DNA of 64,000 bases from Glycine soja (taxonomy: Eukaryota; Streptophyta; Magnoliopsida; Fabales; Fabaceae), in the NCBI RefSeq assembly GCF_004193775.1, contig NC_041011.1, forward strand, positions 15,532,201-15,596,200. The letters are read 5' to 3'. The position numbers and the translations under genes were made by a program. Below, one piece after another: positions 59,346-64,000 of this stretch. Each line of letters begins with the position of its first letter. Within the stretch, counting starts at the first letter, position 1. The notes below the pieces were generated by a model. That model worked only from the letters and a program-made list of their open reading frames with translations, did not search any database and was not told the origin of the DNA.

Positions 59346-60160
59346 GACTGGATGTAAGATACATCTTCTTCAACCTTAGTCATTCTTGACTCCATTTCAT
59401 TGAAGCGCATATCCACTTGCAGTTCCAAAGTATCAAACCTCTCACCAACAAAGGTTTGAAGACCATCAAACCTTTCCAAAATCTTAGAAAGAAGAGATGA
59501 ATCTTCTCCCTCATGTCCTTCTTCACCAACATTTCTAGCACCCTTCTTTATCCAAGATCCATCATGCTCTTTAACATATCCAAAGGATGCTATGACTGAA
59601 GCGCCTATAAGGAATGATCTCTTGATTGGAACATAAGGTTCAGAATCAAGAGGGATGTTGAAGTGTTGAAGGAAAAGGGTAACAAGATGAGGATAAGGTA
59701 ATGGGGCATTCAATCGCAATGCCTTATGCATGCGATATCTAACAAGATGTGCCCAATCAATTTGTAGACCTTTATGAAAGGCCCACATGACAATGAGGTC
59801 TTCTTCAGAAACCTGGGCAAGGTTTGAAGATCTAGGAAGCAAAATGCAAACTATATGATAATGGAGGATGCGGCTTTCAACTGCCAATGAACCGGCAAGA
59901 AGTCTTCCGGTCATATCCGCTTGGTTGGTGCAAACCAACCGGTGGGCATCATGCACAGAGAAATCGAATTTCCATTCATCAATTAGTGCACCCTCAAAAG
60001 GCACACCTTCACTAGGCAATTTTGTTAAATCATAAAATAGGGATTGGTCAATGACCATCTTAATCCCATAGATTTCAGACATTAGAACACCTTCATGAAT
60101 TTCTAAATTTGAATAAAAAGCTTTGACTAACTCAGAATAGACAGGTAATTTTAGAGACAT
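59346..60160 (-). pseudogene. SIRE-like env-position ORF (plant transposon-protein type), interrupted
   Basis: From ATG 60160 the frame encodes about 270 residues: PVYSELVKAFYSNLEIHEGV, GIKMVIDQSLFYDLTKLPSE, HDAHRLVCTNQADMTGRLLA, IVMWAFHKGLQIDWAHLVRY, then a C-terminal helix-rich part with heptad-like MRFNEMESRMTKVEEDV. The N-terminal half has the same architecture as the Ogre downstream ORF (putative plant transposon protein). The solo LTR interrupts it at 59345; the frame then runs into LTR sequence and stops at 59252. The original tail appears to lie beyond the LTR at about 58180-58213. Related but frame-broken sequence extends upstream to about 60430. Whether it was ever an envelope protein is unknown; no signal peptide or transmembrane segment is visible. 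Confidence 0.7.
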
Positions 60161-60428
60161 GAATGGAATAAGATTGGAATTTCAAATGCTTGGAAGCATT
60201 CAAAATTCTCATTTGAGAAGAACTCCATATCTATGAATTTTGGGTCTACAATGGAACGAGAGGAAAAGAGGTTTGTGTACCATATACGCTGTTCCTCTTA
60301 TGAGAATAATGACCCAGAGGGATTGGAGGGAGGAATTGGAGCTTCCTATGACCCAGAATGCCGATGACTCCGACTCGAAGTTCCTTTCCGCCATTTGAAG
60401 AGTTTTTTCGGGATTTCAATCGGTTCAA

Positions 60429-61190
60429 ATGAAAGAGATTGAAGAAAGATGAAGTTTGGGCTTTGCGGGGAGTGATTTGGACAAGAATTGAGTGAGATAT
60501 GGCAGGAGGAAAAATTGGGGGCGAGGGTTTTCGAGAGAGTGAAAGGTTGCAGGTTTCAGAATTTGAAATTTGAATATATAGGTGCAGGGATGCGTCGTAA
60601 TCGATTACACAAATATGGTAATCGATTACCAGAGAGCAACTTTGCCAGAAATAACTGCTTGTAATCGATTACACTATTATGGTAATCGATTACCAGTGGT
60701 TATTTTAGCCAGAAAACAAAAACAAAAGGCTTTCTAAGAGAAAAGGAGTTTTGAAAACTATATTTGAGAATACTATATTTGAAAATACTTTATGAATAAT
60801 TTTCAATCATGTAATTTACATATCATGTCATGCAACAATATTTAAAACATGAAGATAATCAATTTTATCAAGAACAATCAAAACACAAGTATGAAGAATA
60901 TTGATTTTACTTAAATAAATGAATGAATGTTTCATGCAAATAGGATGAAATCAATCAAGCAAATATACTCATGATTTCAAACAATCAAAAGACAAACAAA
61001 TAAAGAATTGTTAGTCATCATAATCAAATTGTTTGAATAAAAATTTCAACTTTTAAGAGAAATTTTAATAAGATAATGGTTTTGATATTACCTTTTTCAG
61101 GATTGGAGTGTCTAGATCTTCAAAGATGAGGATCATGCTTTTTCTCCTTGTTTTTCATCCTTGAGAGATGTTCTCGTCACTTTTATAATC
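60429..61190 (-). other. Noncoding region where pol is missing
   Basis: AT-rich, with no protease, integrase or RT motif. Contains two palindrome pairs at 60597-60693. Confidence 0.7.
60597..60693. promoter_or_regulatory. Two internal GTAATCGATTAC palindrome pairs
   Basis: Four perfect 12-mers at 60597/60618 and 60661/60682, both pairs 21 bp apart, outside the LTRs, just upstream (in element sense) of the env-position ORF. Confidence 0.6.
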
Positions 61191-61195
61191 TTTGG

Positions 61196-62245
61196 TTAGA
61201 AGATTAATCTCCTTTTCTGAACCATCGGATGAATCATTGTCATCCCATGCAATGTATGCTTTCTTAGTTCCTCTTTCATCAAATCTTTTTTTTTCACTTT
61301 TCTCCGACCATTCTTCATTTGACGTACAATTGGCCTTGATATGACCAATTTGGTTGCATTTGTAGCACCTAATAACTTGAGAATCATCTTGTGATTTTCT
61401 TTCATTATTGAAATTCTGACGCCTGTCAATTCTTCTTTTCTTGATGAATTTCTAAAATTTCTTAACAAAGAAAGAAAAATCTTCTTCATCATCTGAATCT
61501 TCTTCTTCGTTTTCTTCTTGTATTGAAGATGAGGCTTTAAGGACTATGCTTTTCTTCTTTTTGTCATTTTCTTCATTCTGATTGAGGCATTGGAGTTCCA
61601 TCTCGTGTTCCTGCAATTACCAAATAAAGTGGCAAGAGACATGGAAGATAGATCTTTGCTTTCAGAAATAGCAGTTACCTTGAGCTGCCATTTCCTACTT
61701 AAACATCTTAATACTTTATTAATTAAATCTTCATTGGGAAATATTTTTCCTAAAGATGCAAGATGGTTTACTATATGTGTAAATCTCTTTTGCAAACTAT
61801 GGATATTTTCATTTGGATTCATCCTAAATAATTCATATTCATGGGTAAGGGTATTTATTCTAGACCTTTTTACATTTGTGGTTCCTTCATGGGTTAACTG
61901 GAGAGTATCCCACATATCCTTGGCATTAGTACAGTTAGACACTCTAAAGTACTCATCTATCCCTAGGGCTGAAGTGATGATATTTTTGGCTTTGAGATCA
62001 TACTGGATTTTTCTCCTATCTTCTTCTGTCCATTTATCTCTCAGTTTTTGGGTTGTAGTGCTTGTGCTTACATCTCTTATAGTGGGTATATGTGGTCCTA
62101 ATTCTATTGCTTCCCATATATTTAGATCTATGGCTTCAATGAATATCTGCATGTGGGTTTTCCAATAATGGTAACCCTCTCCATTAAAAATAGGTGGTCT
62201 GTGAATGGAATTTCCTTCAGGAAACAAGGGATTTGAGGAGGTCAT
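61196..62245 (-). pseudogene. SIRE-like Copia gag
   Basis: From ATG 62245 the frame starts MTSSNPLFPEGNSIHRPPIF then GEGYHYWKTHMQIFIEAIDL, the UBN2-type Copia capsid domain. It continues through AKDMWDTLQLTHEGT and NENIHSLQKRFTHIVNHLAS to about residue 209, where a single-base loss in an A-run (GGTAATTG for GGTAAATTG-like) shifts the frame and a stop follows at 61544. Downstream in other frames lie an acidic/basic linker and a zinc knuckle CYKCNQIGHIKANC (61326-61367, C-X2-C-X4-H-X4-C). Gag packages the element RNA. The shift separates capsid from knuckle. Confidence 0.9.
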
Positions 62246-62257
62246 TCTACAAGAAAC

Positions 62258-62272
62258 CTGCTCTTATACCAC
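62258..62272 (-). other. SIRE-like primer-binding site
   Basis: TGGTATAAGAGCAGG on the minus strand, two bases inside the 5' LTR. It closely resembles the initiator-Met tRNA primer site TGGTATCAGAGC usual in Copia elements, with one mismatch. Confidence 0.85.
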
Positions 62273-62273
62273 T

Positions 62274-63892
62274 TGTTGGATCGAGTAGCCTCAGAATAAT
62301 TAAGAAGGGGGGGTTGAATTAATTATTACTAAACATTTACCGATTAAAAAATTACTCTTTTAAGGCTTTTACTAAATTGTTAAGAGAATGAGGAGTAGAA
62401 GAGAATCTTAACAGAAAGTAAAAGCGGAAATTAAATGCACAGCAGAAAGTAAAAGAGTAGGGAAGAGGGAAATAAACACACAAGAGTTTTTATACTGGTT
62501 CGGCAACAACCCGTGCCTACATCCAGTCCCCAAGCGACCTGCGGTCGTTGAGATTTCTTTCAACCTTGTAAAAATCCTTTAACAAGCAAAGATCCACAAG
62601 GGATGTACCCTCCCTTGTTCTCTTTGAACCTAGTGGATGTACCCTCCACTAGAACTGATCCACAAGACATGTACCCTCTCTTGTTCTCAGTCAAACCCAA
62701 GTAGATGTACCCTCTACTTGTACCATAAAGGATGTACCGTCCAATGTGTTAAGACAAAGATCTCAGGCTGTTAAACCTTTGATACTTTGTGAATGGGGAT
62801 ACAAAAGAATTCTCTGGCGGTTAGTCCTTTGAACACTTTTGTATTAGGGAATGGGAAGAATCAAAAGAATTCTCAGATTGTGTCGTTTTGAATTCTTTGA
62901 CAAGGGAGAAGGGAGACACAAAAGAATTCAGGCGATTAGTCCTTTGTTCTTTTGGAAAAGGGAGAAAAGAGACACAAAAAGAATTCAGGCGGTTAGTCCT
63001 TGGCGAATTCTTTTTGGCAAAGGGAGAAGAGAATGAAAAGATGAATAGCACAAGTTTTCAAGGTTTGGAAAAACCAGAAAACTTCAGAAAGTTTTTGGTA
63101 CAAAGAAGAAGAAGTTCAAAGTTATTCAAGGCTTGTAAATGATTGTATGAAATAAGTGTTCAAGATTATTGAAATGCAAAACAAAGCCTTGCTTTTATAG
63201 ACTCTTCATGTCTGGTCAAGAGGACCATTCAAAAGAGTTATAACTTTAAAAAAAAAAACTTAAAACCTATTTGAAAAAGTCAAAACCTTTTTGAAGAGTT
63301 ACATCTTTTGATTTTTTTTTTTCCAGAAACAGTCACTAGTAATCGATTACCAAATTAGTGTAATCGATTACACAAAGCTTTTGAGTGAAAGGATGTGACT
63401 CTTGACATTTAAATTTGAATACCAACATTCAAGGACACTGGTAATCGATAACCAAAACATTGTAATCGACTATAGCCTTTTGAAAATAATTGGAACGTTG
63501 TAAATTCAGTTTGAAAACTTTTTCAAACTCATTTTGCTACTGGTAACCGATTACACCATTATGGTAATCGATTACCAGAGAGTAAAAACTCTTTGTTAAA
63601 GATTTTGTCAAAAACTCATGTGCTATTCAAAGTTTTGAAAAAACTTTTTAATACTTATCTTGATTGAGTCTTTTCTTCATTCTTGAATCTTGAGTCTTTA
63701 ATCTTGATCTTGATTCTTGAGATCTTGAATCCTTCTTGATTCTTGAACTCTTGACTTGTTCTTGATTCACTTGAGTTGTTCTTTGATCTTTGAGCTTTTT
63801 TGTTCATCACCTTTGTCATCATCTTTTATTGTCATCACTGTTATCATCAAAACACCTTTGAATCACATTCACCATGAAGCTTTGCTTCTACA
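62274..63892 (-). repeat. SIRE-like 5' LTR
   Basis: TGTTGGATCGAGTAGCCTCAG ... TTGCTTCTACA, collinear with 56122-57716. Confidence 0.95.
63339..63575. promoter_or_regulatory. Three palindrome pairs in 5' LTR
   Basis: 63339/63360, 63441/63462 and 63543/63564, each exactly 21 bp apart. Confidence 0.6.
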
Positions 63893-64000
63893 CTAAAGAG
63901 GTTTAGTTAGTGGGGCAAACACTTAACGCCTTTCTTGCTTGGCCAACACATCTTCTACAACCTTTTTCAGAACAAGTATTTCATTTTGTTGTATTTGTTA
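63893..64000 (+). pseudogene. Second CACTA transposase, exon part 2
   Basis: After the CTAAA duplication the plus-strand frame resumes as KEV, a TAG, then LVGQTLNAFLAWPTHLLQPF and SEQ, with a GT donor right after. AWPTHL is the family motif also present at about 34055 in the first copy. The in-frame TAG is separate damage from the SIRE-like insertion. Confidence 0.82.

Larger units (their letters stand above)
56122..63892 (-). mobile_element. SIRE/Maximus-like Copia element, both LTRs, no pol
   Basis: LTRs at 62274-63892 (5') and 56122-57716 (3') on the minus strand, flanked by the perfect duplication CTAAA (56117-56121 and 63893-63897). The primer-binding site, gag and an env-position ORF are present, and a polypurine tract precedes the 3' LTR. 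Between gag and the env-position ORF only about 770 bp of noncoding DNA remains, so protease, integrase and RT are deleted. It is a non-autonomous derivative, inserted in a CACTA transposase exon and itself hit by a solo LTR. Confidence 0.93.

Noticed and set aside
1..64000. Search for intact host protein genes, rRNA, tRNA or a centromeric satellite
   Set aside because: No recognisable complete gene, rRNA or tRNA structure was found by reading. The pericentromeric label is inferred from transposon content only.

Overview
The window looks like repeat-rich, probably pericentromeric DNA of a legume, most likely soybean (Glycine). Evidence: AT-rich background, plant introns, and several families characteristic of legume heterochromatin, namely Ogre-type Gypsy elements, SIRE/Maximus-type Copia elements and Ptta/En/Spm (CACTA) elements. 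I see no clearly intact host gene and no RNA gene. Almost everything is a transposable element, a solo LTR, a tandem array or a fragment of a host gene. The species call and family names come from recognising the proteins and LTRs, not from a search.

Layout. 1-190 is the end of a SIRE-like LTR. 191-11221 is AT-rich DNA with a decayed Copia LTR (1961-2533), a dead LINE RNase H piece (about 2790-3520) and nested old tandem duplications (about 5.1-9.5 kb). 11222-38266 is bounded by CACTA-type termini in inverted orientation, both next to the trinucleotide CAA. I read it as one composite CACTA transposon of about 27 kb. Inside it lie a broken kinesin-14 gene (minus strand), the 5' end of a receptor-like protein gene, a transposase/ULP1-protease gene with one nonsense codon, and a single serine-carboxypeptidase-like exon. 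An Ogre element (18179 to about 33096) is nested in it and itself carries a solo SIRE-like LTR with target-site duplication ATTTC.

38267-40222 is unassigned DNA, partly homologous to 10850-11210. 40223-43715 is a minus-strand LINE (endonuclease, reverse transcriptase, zinc-binding C-terminus) cut by the 3' LTR of a second, minus-strand Ogre (43716 to about 54902). That Ogre keeps an integrase region, a downstream 'plant transposon protein' ORF and a long tandem array, and holds a solo LTR with duplication AGATT. Its 5' part ends at another SIRE-like LTR (54903-56009), whose junction has been tandemly duplicated (53991-55374). From 56010 to the window end is a second CACTA transposase exon on the plus strand, split at 56121/63893 by a complete-ended SIRE-like element (56122-63892, duplication CTAAA). 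That element has gag and an env-position ORF but no pol, and a further solo LTR (58219-59345, duplication GACTG) is inserted in the env-position ORF.

Most striking signals: (a) the CACTA element carrying fragments of at least three unrelated host genes; (b) paired 12-bp palindromes of the form GTAATCGATTAC, spaced 21 bp centre to centre (rarely 20), in every SIRE-like LTR long enough to show them and again inside one element; (c) a 14-unit, 24-bp array in which each unit is a hairpin and a variable base pair switches between A:T and G:C on both arms together.
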